Under the pieces are notes generated by a model that saw only the letters and a list, made by a program, of their open reading frames with translations, had not been told where the DNA came from and did no database searches. Shown here one piece after another: positions 15,965 to 25,600 of a stretch of DNA of 64,000 nucleotides (position 1 is its first letter; every line of letters starts with the position of its first letter). The position numbers and the translations under genes were made by a program. The DNA comes from Guptibacillus hwajinpoensis (GTDB taxonomy: Bacteria; Bacillota; Bacilli; Bacillales; Guptibacillaceae): positions 186,001 through 250,000 of the forward strand of contig NZ_JAIVAE010000004.1 in the NCBI RefSeq assembly GCF_020171785.1. Direction: 5' to 3'.

Positions 15965-18900
15965 ATGCTAAAGAAAATGTTGAAAATAACAAACAGTTTT
16001 TTGTTGTCAATGCTTGTCCTACTTGGGAGTTCGCCATTTTACTTAAATGAAATTTCAGCAGAGGAGAACGAGGTGGAAGTTTGGCTAACTACAGCAGATG
16101 GATCGAAAAAATTAGAAAAACAAGAAAATATCCCATTACTAATAAATGAAAACTCACCTTCTAGTAAGAATACTATTAATGTGAATGAAGAAAAGAAATA
16201 TCAAGAAATGGACGGATTTGGTGCCGCAATCTCTGGTGCCTCAGCCCATGTCCTATCAAATTTAGATCCTGAGAGAAGAAAAGCCATACTAAAAGATTTA
16301 TTTACAGATCAAGGCATTAACTTAAGTTTCTTGAGAATGACAATCGGATCATCTGACTTTTCGTTAGATCGATACACGTATAATGATATGCCGATTGGAG
16401 AAACCGATGAAGATTTAAACCATTTTTCTATTGAAAAGGATCAAGAAGTAGTTTCGATATTGCAACAAGTACTAACTCAAAAGGAAAATGTGAAAATTAT
16501 GGGGAGTCCGTGGAGTCCTCCGGCTTGGATGAAAGTAGGAAATTCGTTAAACGGTGGTACATTAGATCCGATCTATTACAATTCCTATGCAAGTTACCTT
16601 GCAAAATATATTAATGCGTTTGAAGAACAAGGGATTCCAATTTACGCGATTACCCCGCAAAATGAACCATTGCATGAAGCGACAGGTAATGACACGCAAT
16701 ACGGTTATCCAAGCATGAAAATGACAGCGGCAGAACAAGTCAAGTTTATAAAAAATAGCTTGGGACCAACTTTTGAAGAGAAAGAAATCGATACAAAAAT
16801 TATTGCTTATGATCATAACTGGGATAAACCAGAATATCCAGTTGAGGTACTAAATGATGATGAGGCTAGAAAATATATTGCTGGATCTGCTTTCCATGCA
16901 TATGCTGGAAATCCAAAAGTACAATCTAACGTTCATGATCAATATCCTGAGAAAGGAATTTGGTTCACTGAAATTTCTGGTGGGGAATGGTCTACTAATT
17001 TTGGTGATAACCTTGCTTGGAATATGAAGAATATTATCGTGGGGGCGACAAGAAATTGGAGCAAAAGTGTTTTGTTTTGGAACTTAGCACTAAATGAAAA
17101 TCATGGCCCAACTACCCCTTCTGACGAAGACGGAAAAACGGAAACATCAGGTTGTAAGGATTGTCGCGGAGTAGTAACAATCGATTCAAAAACAGGTGAG
17201 ATTACTAAAAACGTAGAGTACTATATTCTAGGACATGTTAGTAAGTTTGTAAAACCAGGTGCAAATCGAATCCAATCCTCTGATATTAGTGAGCAAAGTA
17301 ACATAGAAAATGTTGCATTCATAAACCCTGATGGATCAAAGGTAATGTTAGCAATGAACACAAGTGATAGAGATAAAGAAATCAAAGTTAATTGGGGTGA
17401 AAAGTCATTCCTTTATACATTGAAAGCTGGTTCAGCTGCAACTTTTAATTGGTCAGGTGAGCAAACAGGAGACCAAGTCATACCCGCACTTAGTAAGATA
17501 GAGGCTGAATCCTACGATAAATCAAATAAAGACCTACGTATTGAAGTTACATCGGATGTGGGTGGTGGGGAGTTCATCACTGGAGTAGCTAAAGGAGATT
17601 ATATTGCGTTTAATCAGGTTGATTTTTTAGAAGCGATTCATTCGGTTCAGGTGAGGGTAGCTACTGAGAAAGCCTCGAGCTTAGATCTTAGAGTAGGATC
17701 ACATGAAGGCTATTCAATAGGAAAGGTGCCAATAAATCCGACAGGTAGCGAAAATACTTGGGAAACTATCACTGTTCCAGTAGATATAACAGGGGTAACA
17801 GGAACCCAAAAGCTCTATGTTGTTTTTGAAGAACCAGTAAACATGAATTGGTTTCGCTTCTCGACTGATTTTTTTCAAGATTCATTGAATTATATAAAAA
17901 ATCCTAGTTTAGAAACAGGCTCGTTTGAGTCTTGGTCGGAAACTCATCCTGATGGACAAGAGCTTTCACAAAGTGTTAGTAGTGAAGAAGCTAAAGACGG
18001 TAATCATAAAATAGACCACTGGAGTTCAGGAGATTATAAGCAAGCTACCTACCAGACAGTACAAGTACCTAATGGAACGTACAAATTTAGTGTGTGGGTA
18101 AGATCAAGTGGAGATCAAAATCAACTCACCCTTCAAGCAAAAGGTCATGGTAGCTCTATGAAAACAAAAGAAATTGGTTCAACAGGAGTTGGAACGTGGA
18201 CTAAATATACTATCGAAAATATTCATGTCTCTACTGGTGAAATAACAGTAGGAGTATTTTCAGACGCTAACGGAGGAAACTGGGCAAATTTTGATGAGTT
18301 TAGCTTACATCGAGTATCAAAAGAGGTGCCTACTCAGGGCACTAATGATCTTTTAGCACCTAACCATGTGGAAGTTACTCAATCAAACCAAGTGGAATTG
18401 AGTTGGGATCAAGTGAAAGGTGCCAGAGGATATAGCGTATATCAAGCGACGATTGTAAATGGAAAATCCTCTCCGTATATTGAGAGAACGTTTACTGATG
18501 AAACAACGTTTATTGATTCAGGCTTAAAAATGGGCACAACCTACAGCTACAAAATTACTACTGTAGATGATCAAGGTGAATCACTGCCGAGCGAGCCCGT
18601 TCATATTAAACCAGAAAAGGTTGATGTGAACCCACCTGCTACCCCAACTGATCTTCGAGGAATAGCACAAGAAGAAAGTATTTTATTGAAGTGGAATAAT
18701 AATACTGATCTTGATTTTCAAGCTTATCATGTATATCAAAATGGAAAAATGGTCGCATCGATAAGTCCTATCACCGAAACCTCAAAGTCTATATCAAATT
18801 TACAAGGTGAAAAGAATTACTCTTTCTCAATAAGTGCAATAGATTTATACGGGAATGAATCAAAACTTTCAGAACCTATTTCACTTTCACCATTATCTAA

Positions 18901-20218
18901 AGGGAAACCAATAACTATTGAAAATCTAGACTTTGAATCGGGGGATTTATCTCATTGGAATGAATGGCATCCAGCAAATCAAGAAAGTGCCCATAAAGTT
19001 GACAATGATTACCCTTTAGAAGGTAACTATAAATTAACACACAACTTAGCTGAGAATTATGAACAGTACACATATAGAACGGTAGAAGTTCCGAATGGGA
19101 AATATAAAGTTTCAGTAAGTGTACGGTCAGGGATAGAAAAATTGGAATTACAAGTTAAAAACTATGGTGGGGAAGAGAAAAAACAGTTGATGAAATCTCC
19201 ATCATGGGATAAATGGACAAAGTTTTCTATTGATCAAATCGAGGTTACAAATGGTCAATTAGAATTTGGAGTTTACTCAAAAACTGGGAATAATACGGGG
19301 TGGGCTGCAATTGATGGATTTGAGATAATTTCTTATGAAAAAACACAACCAGGAGAGCCTGTGCGGTTGTCAGGTTCAGACCGCTATGAAACGGCAGTTG
19401 AGATTTCTAAAGAAGGCTGGGAAAAAGCCGACACGGTAATCCTGGCAAGAGGTGATGAATTCGCAGATGCGCTTGCTGGTGTCCCTTATGCTTATCAATT
19501 AGAAGCGCCTATTCTGCTTACAGGTAAGGACAAGTTGACTAGCAGCACGAAAAAAGAAATTCAGCGTCTTTCTCCAGAGAAAGTGATTATTTTAGGAGGG
19601 GAAGGTGTCGTCTCAGATTATGTTGTCTATCAACTTCGAGGAATGGGTGTCAAAGTCGATCGAATTGGGGGGCATGACCGATTTGAAACGGCCGCAAATA
19701 TTTCGGCACGTATGGGTGATTCCGAAAAAGCGATCGTTGTAAATGGACTCGATTTTCCTGATGCTTTGTCAGCTGGTGCCTACGCTGCAGAAAAGGGTTA
19801 TCCGATTCTTTTTACAATGAAAGAAAAGCTTCCGAATGAAACGGAAAAAGTACTAAAATCAAAAGAAAGCACGATTGTAGTAGGCGGCACGGGAGTGGTG
19901 AGCGATAAAGTAGCGCAACACCTTCCAAAACCAACAAGGTATTCTGGCAAGGATCGTTTTGGTACAGCCGCAAAAGTGGCAACAGAATTAAATCCTTCAA
20001 ATCACGTTTTCGTAGCAACAGGTATGGATTTCGCTGATGCCTTAGCGGGATCAGTCCTTGCTGCAAGACAAGAAGCAACAGTACTTCTAGTACAGCCAGA
20101 CAAATTGCCTGAAACTACGAAAGAAGCTGTTGGAATGTTAAAAGCAAACGAATTTACAATTCTAGGCGGTACAGGAGCGGTTAGTGAGCAAGTGGTTAAG
20201 GAAATGATGGCGAGGTAA
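15965..20218 (+). CDS. cell-wall-anchored multi-domain GH30 glycosidase
   Basis: 1417 residues from ATG 15965 (GGAGGGA at 15949). Residues 1-32 are a signal peptide. The GH30 domain spans about 65-490 with EMDGFGAAISGASAHV, acid/base Glu234 (TPQNEPLHE) and nucleophile Glu336 (WFTEISGGEW). Then follow a CBM6-like domain (505-640), a jelly-roll domain (641-785), two fibronectin-III domains (797-975), a second jelly-roll domain (983-1125, clearly related to the first) and three CWB2 repeats (1132-1417). It should cut a beta-glucan or similar polymer outside the cell, with products taken up by the 10131-13211 importer. Regulation is by the LacI-type repressor through operator 4. The CWB2 segment is a recent copy of, or source for, that of the GH13 gene. 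Confidence 0.9.
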   Translation: MLKKMLKITNSFLLSMLVLLGSSPFYLNEISAEENEVEVWLTTADGSKKLEKQENIPLLINENSPSSKNTINVNEEKKYQEMDGFGAAISGASAHVLSNLDPERRKAILKDLFTDQGINLSFLRMTIGSSDFSLDRYTYNDMPIGETDEDLNHFSIEKDQEVVSILQQVLTQKENVKIMGSPWSPPAWMKVGNSLNGGTLDPIYYNSYASYLAKYINAFEEQGIPIYAITPQNEPLHEATGNDTQYGYPSMKMTAAEQVKFIKNSLGPTFEEKEIDTKIIAYDHNWDKPEYPVEVLNDDEARKYIAGSAFHAYAGNPKVQSNVHDQYPEKGIWFTEISGGEWSTNFGDNLAWNMKNIIVGATRNWSKSVLFWNLALNENHGPTTPSDEDGKTETSGCKDCRGVVTIDSKTGEITKNVEYYILGHVSKFVKPGANRIQSSDISEQSNIENVAFINPDGSKVMLAMNTSDRDKEIKVNWGEKSFLYTLKAGSAATFNWSGEQTGDQVIPALSKIEAESYDKSNKDLRIEVTSDVGGGEFITGVAKGDYIAFNQVDFLEAIHSVQVRVATEKASSLDLRVGSHEGYSIGKVPINPTGSENTWETITVPVDITGVTGTQKLYVVFEEPVNMNWFRFSTDFFQDSLNYIKNPSLETGSFESWSETHPDGQELSQSVSSEEAKDGNHKIDHWSSGDYKQATYQTVQVPNGTYKFSVWVRSSGDQNQLTLQAKGHGSSMKTKEIGSTGVGTWTKYTIENIHVSTGEITVGVFSDANGGNWANFDEFSLHRVSKEVPTQGTNDLLAPNHVEVTQSNQVELSWDQVKGARGYSVYQATIVNGKSSPYIERTFTDETTFIDSGLKMGTTYSYKITTVDDQGESLPSEPVHIKPEKVDVNPPATPTDLRGIAQEESILLKWNNNTDLDFQAYHVYQNGKMVASISPITETSKSISNLQGEKNYSFSISAIDLYGNESKLSEPISLSPLSKGKPITIENLDFESGDLSHWNEWHPANQESAHKVDNDYPLEGNYKLTHNLAENYEQYTYRTVEVPNGKYKVSVSVRSGIEKLELQVKNYGGEEKKQLMKSPSWDKWTKFSIDQIEVTNGQLEFGVYSKTGNNTGWAAIDGFEIISYEKTQPGEPVRLSGSDRYETAVEISKEGWEKADTVILARGDEFADALAGVPYAYQLEAPILLTGKDKLTSSTKKEIQRLSPEKVIILGGEGVVSDYVVYQLRGMGVKVDRIGGHDRFETAANISARMGDSEKAIVVNGLDFPDALSAGAYAAEKGYPILFTMKEKLPNETEKVLKSKESTIVVGGTGVVSDKVAQHLPKPTRYSGKDRFGTAAKVATELNPSNHVFVATGMDFADALAGSVLAARQEATVLLVQPDKLPETTKEAVGMLKANEFTILGGTGAVSEQVVKEMMAR

Positions 20219-20260
20219 AGAGTAGGAGATGAGGGGGCAGGCTCGAGCCTGACCCCTCCA
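19354..20260 (+). repeat. 907-bp duplicated CWB2 anchor plus REP, copy 2
   Basis: Partner of 8881-9787. Same length, no indels, about 15 substitutions. The identity ends right after the REP palindrome, where this copy continues with a tail hairpin and the other does not. Confidence 0.9.
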
Positions 20261-20305
20261 AAAGACAACACCCCCAAAAGTGTCCACCTCAGGTGGACAC
20301 TTTTT
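20231..20305 (+). repeat. REP element, copy 2, with tail hairpin
   Basis: Core palindrome at 20231-20258 with one mismatch. It is followed by AAAAGACA and the hairpin AAAAGTGTCCACCT / AGGTGGACACTTTTT (20276-20305), which has the form of a terminator for the GH30 gene. Confidence 0.85.
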
Positions 20306-20369
20306 CAATAGAAAAACATATCTAAAGAGCTGAAAAGCTATGGTGGATATGGATTTGCGGGTGAAAGAG

Positions 20370-20409
20370 GGGCGAAGGGGGTCTGGTTCGTACCTGACCC
20401 CCTTCGCCC
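20370..20409. repeat. REP palindrome, copy 3, long stem
   Basis: Core GGGGTCTGGTTCG / TACCTGACCCC extended outwards by GGGCGAAG and CTTCGCCC, giving a 40-bp stem with a few internal mismatches. It lies about 160 bp upstream of the RAYT gene. Confidence 0.8.
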
Positions 20410-20572
20410 GCTCTATTACCTCTCTCTTCAATATCCTTCAAAAACAATTAAAAAATATTTCTGAATAATTTATTAATTAACTATTCCCAAATTCTTGAAA
20501 AGTGGTATACTACAAATATCAGCCCCGCTATAGTAGAAATTCCCCATTTTCCTTGCCAAAGGAGTCATTCGA

Positions 20573-21193
20573 ATGCCTCGAAAGAAACGAACCTGGTTTC
20601 CTGGTGCAAAGTATCACATTATTTGCCGTGGAAATCGAAAAGCACCGTTGTTTGAAGAACGAATCGATCGTCAAAAGTATTTACAAATTCTAGAACAAGC
20701 TCGTCTCGCCTTTCCATTTCGCCTACACGTATACTGTCTCATGACTAACCATGTGCATCTCTCCATCGAAACCTTCGACCATCCCCCTGGTGAAATCATG
20801 AAAGTGATCAACTCCAACTATGCTAGATATTTCAACGACAAATATGAGTACACAGGCCACGTTTTTCAAGGTCGCTACAATGCTGAACTGCTTGATTCAA
20901 TTGACTATGAAATTGATGTTAGTAAATACATTCACCTTAATCCAGTTAAAGCCCGCATGGTTGCTAAGCCAGCGGACTATATGTGGAGCAGTTATCGTGC
21001 TTTTATTTCATATTTAAAGAATCCGCACGCTTACCCTGATTACATACTCTCACTGTTTCAAAAACCTTCACGGGAAGCTTATCAGCGCTACGTCGAAAAT
21101 GAGGAACCATCGTCTCCACCAGATCTTGTGCAGAAGTTGCCAGAATGGAAAGGGAAAAAGATTTATCTGCTCTCTAATTTACCCAGTAAATAA
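20573..21193 (+). CDS. REP-associated tyrosine transposase (RAYT), Y1_Tnp family
   Basis: 206 residues. AAAGGAG at 20558 is 8 bases before ATG 20573. The N-terminus RKKRTWFPGAKYHIICRGN, the HUH metal motif in MTNHVHLSIE and the block GHVFQGRYNAEL...YIHLNPVKARMV are those of IS200-like Y1 transposases of the RAYT branch. The catalytic Tyr lies in the IDYEIDVSKYIHLNP region. RAYTs process single-stranded palindromic REP sequences. There are no flanking insertion-sequence ends, and REP copies occur on both sides (20231, 20370, 22468), the usual single-copy RAYT setting. It is followed 42 bp later by a broken dprA gene. Confidence 0.88.
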   Translation: MPRKKRTWFPGAKYHIICRGNRKAPLFEERIDRQKYLQILEQARLAFPFRLHVYCLMTNHVHLSIETFDHPPGEIMKVINSNYARYFNDKYEYTGHVFQGRYNAELLDSIDYEIDVSKYIHLNPVKARMVAKPADYMWSSYRAFISYLKNPHAYPDYILSLFQKPSREAYQRYVENEEPSSPPDLVQKLPEWKGKKIYLLSNLPSK

Positions 21194-21235
21194 AACGCCT
21201 TACTCTAAAATTTATCATGAAAGAGAAGTGAATGA

Positions 21236-22093
21236 ATGGAGCGCTGGATCTGGCTAAGTTCGATTCCGCATATTGGCCCTGTAACGCAAAAGAAATTACT
21301 GGGCGCATTCGGAAATCCAGAACGAGTCTATGATGCCTCTCCATCTGAACTAAAGGAAATCGGAATCTCTCCTCGTGCCCGCGAAGCTATTGCTGCTGCG
21401 CGTTCTCTTGAAAATTCGAAACGGATTCTTGACCTTGTTCAGAAAAAGGAGATCTGGCTTTTACCCCGAGATGACCCGCTATATCCGAGTTATGCAAAAG
21501 ATGTTGCTGAATCGCCCGTTCTACTATATGTCAAAGGTCAGATCAAACCGTGCTTACCTTCTGTCGGTATTGTTGGTTCCCGTTCTTGTTCCGATCACGC
21601 ACGACGTGCTGCGGAAGATTTATCCACCAGACTCTCAAGCCTGAACATACCTGTTATTAGCGGTCTCGCGAAAGGCATCGATCATGCTGCTCACACTGCC
21701 TGCCTCGCAAATAGTGGGCATCCGATGGCTTTTATTGCAACTGGGGTTGATGAGTGTTATCCGAAAGAGCACCGCTCGCTCTACGAAGCAGTCATTAATG
21801 AAGGCGCTGTCATTTCACGGTATCCACCTGGCACAGCACCTGCACCAAAGTAATTTATTCAGCGAAACGCATTAATCAGTGCATGGTCAAGTCATGTGGT
21901 GATTTTAGAAGCTAACGTAAAAAGTGGTGCGATGACGACCGCTCACTTTGCTCGAAAGCATGCAAGAAAAGTCTTTGTCTTTATAAGCAACGACTCTCGA
22001 TTCAGGGAGGGGACAACCTGTCTACTCAATCAAGGTATACGCCCTTATCATAGCTTTCAATGGATTGAAAAAGAGATTCTTCCTATTCTCTGA
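21236..22093 (+). pseudogene. dprA: dprA (DNA processing protein) interrupted by one in-frame stop
   Basis: Reading 21236-22093 in one frame gives a full-length DprA/Smf-like protein of about 285 codons, broken only by TAA at 21851-21853 (codon 206). Before the stop lie SVGIVGSRSCSDHARRAAED, SGLAKGIDHAAHTACL and VISRYPPGTAPAPK. After it, without frameshift, comes FIQRNALISAWSSHVVILEA then NVKSGAMTTAHFARKHARKV, the rest of the Rossmann core. DprA loads RecA on incoming single-stranded DNA during transformation. The stop removes the C-terminal third of the fold. It is not beside topA as dprA usually is in Bacillus, so this may be a second, decaying copy. A sequencing error is the alternative. 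Confidence 0.8.
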
Positions 22094-22239
22094 AACCACC
22101 AAACAATGAAAAATCTTCGCAAGTTTACCGTGATTTGATCCCTCTAGGATCTTCAAGAACATCTTTCCTTAACTAGAGCATGATGGATCCAACCCATCAA
22201 GGAAGAGATGTAAGAAAGAAGAAGATAAACCTGCCTCTG

Positions 22240-22275
22240 AACCACCTGATCGAGCCATCGATTAGGTGGTTTTTT
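22240..22275 (+). terminator. terminator after the dprA pseudogene
   Basis: AACCACCTGATCGA pairs with TCGATTAGGTGGTT around GCCA and is followed by TTTTTT. This is a strong rho-independent terminator. Confidence 0.85.
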
Positions 22276-22419
22276 AGTGCTCAGAACTAGTACTTTCGAC
22301 TTGTACGCTTGTTTTTAAGTTAAGAGTTGCTAAACTAGTAAACCTATTGGCATATATTAAATTCACACAGTCTTTACAATGAGCAGCACTCAATAAAGGT
22401 GGATTTTTACAATGAGGAG

Positions 22420-22497
22420 TGTCCCGTCAGCGTGGACAAATGCAGTGAAAAGAGCGGTTTTGTCTTTAAGGGGGGTCAGGTTCGAGCCTGACCCCTT
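22420..22497 (-). repeat. REP element, copy 4, reverse orientation
   Basis: Core GGGGTCAGGTTCGAGCCTG plus ACCCC at 22468-22497. Read on the minus strand it is followed by AAAGACA and a weaker GTCC/GGAC hairpin near 22420-22438, so the whole unit is inverted relative to copies 2, 6 and 9. The remainder of 22276-22629 contains the upstream region of the nuclease gene and no gene. Confidence 0.8.
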
Positions 22498-22580
22498 CTA
22501 TATAATGTAAGCGCATTCTAAAGTTAGACAATTTACGCTATTTTTACACATTTGGGCCTAAAGTTATTGTATACTGACAA

Positions 22581-22599
22581 TTGGTGGGACTATCACCAA
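22581..22599. promoter_or_regulatory. inverted repeat in the nuclease leader
   Basis: TTGGTG (22581-22586) and CACCAA (22594-22599) flank GGACTAT, 30 bp before the TTG start of the nuclease gene. It could be an operator or a small leader hairpin. The partner protein is unknown. Confidence 0.35.
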
Positions 22600-22629
22600 A
22601 ATTCGACTACATATCCGGGGGGATGAAAT

Positions 22630-25600
22630 TTGAAACGAAGATCAACCAGTCGTTTTATTAGCTTTGCGCTAATATTTTCAATGGTTCTTAGTTTTTTCGC
22701 AGCTCCTGTTTCTCAGTATGCGTCAGCAGCTGAAGAGACGTTTCAGGACTTAATTATTTCAGAGTACATTGAAGGGTCTTCCAGCAATAAAGCAATAGAA
22801 ATTTATAATGGAAGTGGAGCCTCAATTGATTTATCAAATTATACCTTGGAAGCCTATTTTAATGGTAAAACTGATTCAGGAGCTTCAGTTAAATTAGAAG
22901 GAACGTTGGGGAATCAAGAAGTTTTCGTTCTAGCAAACTCCAATTCAAACGAAAAAATTCTTGCTCAAGCTGACTCAACGAATAATTCTGTTATTAACTT
23001 TAACGGTAATGATGTTCTTGTATTAAAGAAAAATGGAAGTGTGATTGATTCATTTGGACAGATTGGTAATGATACTAGTTTTGCTTCAGATGTAACACTT
23101 GTTCGTAAAGATTCAGTTAAATCTGGAGATACAGATGCCACTGATGCCTACGACTTTACAAATGAATGGACGCAATACTCAAAAGACACGACAGACTACC
23201 TCGGTGCCCACCTTTCCGACGGCACAGCCCCAGACCCTGAGCCAGAACCAGAACCAGAACTCTCAACCATTACAGATGCTAGAAAAGTAGCAAACAGTAC
23301 ACCAGTAAAAATTAAGGGAACGGCGACTGCAGCCTTTGAAGCCGGTGGCCAAACCAACCTATTTATCCAGGATGATACAGCTGGCATCATCGTTCGTGCT
23401 GCAGGCATTTCTGCCAATCTAGGTGATGAAGTTACTGTAGAAGGAACAATGTCTGATTACTATGGAATGCAGCAAGTCATGACAAGTGCTTCTGATGTAA
23501 TCATCACCACAGAAGACAAAGGCATCCCAACCCCTCAGTCCCTTAAATCGACAGACCTTTCCAAAGAAAATGGTGAACAGCACGAAGCTGAATTTACTCA
23601 ATTTAAAGATGTTACGGTTCAATCGGTCGACAGCAATGGAAACTTCACAGCGAAAGACGCTTCAGGTGAATTCGTCATTAAGCCTAATGCCAAATCACTT
23701 CTTGAAGTCGGCAAAACGTATGAACTTCTTAAAGGCGTAATCGACTACAACTATAGCGAATACAAACTCGTACCTCGTAGCGCCGCTGATGTAATCGAAA
23801 AAACTTTCTCGGTAACAGCAAATCCTGCGTCAGGATCTGTTCTTGAAGGCACGATGGTCAAACTGGCGACAGCAGAAGAAGGTGCAACGGTTCATTACAC
23901 AACAGATGGTAGCGAACCAACTGCTGAAAGCACAGCATATACAACCCCAATTGAACTAACAGAAGATACAACAATCAAAGCCGTTGCAGCAAAAGATGGT
24001 CAAACAAGTGAAGTCGCTACGTTCGACTACACAGTTCTAAAATCCGCTGACGGCATTAGCATTCACACTATTCAAGGTGCAGGCCACACTTCTCCTTATG
24101 AAGGAAAAGCGGTAACGAAAATTGCTGGGATTGTAACAGCTAAAGACGGCAATAACGCATTCTACATGCAAGAAGAAAACCCGGACGATAACGTCGCTAC
24201 TTCAGAAGGCATCTACGTTTACAAAAGCGGTGGTGCTGGTGTAAGTGTTGGTGACAAAGTAGAAGTAGACGGTCAGGTAAAAGAGTATCGTGAAGGTGGT
24301 TATAGCGATGCAAAAGATCTTCTAACGACTCAAATTACTGCTTCAAGCATCACGATTGCTTCTTCAGGAAACACACTACCAGAAGCAATCGTAATCGGAG
24401 AAGACCGCACACCTCCAACTGAAATCGTAGAAGACGATGAAATGAAGACATTTGATCCAAAAACAGATGGACTGGACTTTTACGAAAGTCTTGAAGGGAT
24501 GCTCATTGAGATTCCAGATGCAACGGTAACAGGTCCAGTGAAATACGATGAGCTTCCTGTTTACGTAAACGCAAGTGAAGATCAACTGTTCACTCGTGCA
24601 AACGGCCTTCTTCTGACAGCAGACGATCCAAATCCAGAGCGCCTGCTCATCGACGTTGATGGCATTGATATTGACGTTACGACTGGCGATCGCCTTGACG
24701 GATCGGTTACTGGAAACGTGAGCTATGATTACAGCAACTTTAAAATTCGCCCAACCGGGACATTCCCTTCTGTTATTGAAGGAGACACGGAGCGCGAAGT
24801 TACAAAAATGGAAACAACTGATGGTGATCTAACGATTGCTTCCTACAACATTGAAAACTACTATCCTGGTGTTGGAGAAGAGAAAACAGGCAAAATTGCT
24901 GAATCGATCGTAAAGAACATGAAGACACCAGACATCGTTGGCTTAATCGAAGTACAAGATAACAACGGTCCAACAGATGATGGCACGACAAAGGCAAACG
25001 AGTCTTACGAAGCGATTATTCAAGCGATTGAAGAAGCAGGCGGACCAACGTACAAGTTTGCGGATATCGCACCAGCGGACAAAACAGATGGCGGACAGCC
25101 TGGCGGAAATATTCGCGTCGGCTTCATCTACAACCCTGATCGCGTTACTTTCCCTGAGAAAAAATCAGGTGATGCAACGACATCGGTAGGCGTGGATGAA
25201 AACGGCCTAACCTTGAACCCTGGTCGCATTGATCCAACAAATGAAGCCTTTGACGATTCTCGTAAAGCACTTGCAGCGGAGTTCGAATTTAATGGTGAAA
25301 AAGTCGTCGTCGTCGCAAATCATTTTAACTCAAAAGGTGGAGACGGTGCCCTATTTGGCGCGGATCATCCTGTCGTTTTAGGAAGTGAAGTACAGCGCAT
25401 GAAGCAAGCATCGGTCGTAAACAACTTTGTTAATGAAGTTGTGACGAACATGGATAATGGTAACGTTGTTGTTCTAGGTGACTTGAATGACTTTGAATTT
25501 TCAAAGCCAATCGAAACGCTTGAAGGCGATGTTTTAACAAACATGATCAACAAGCTTCCAACAGAGCAACGTTACACGTACAACTATCAAGGTAACGCGC

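Noticed and set aside
20573-21193. A complete IS200/IS605 insertion sequence
   Set aside because: No left and right end hairpins or TnpB gene directly flank the transposase. The REP copies around it fit a RAYT better.
22524-22549. Possible PhoP box before the nuclease gene
   Set aside because: Only two of the TTTACA-like boxes are 11 bp apart, and the third does not fit, so the match is too weak to call as a feature.
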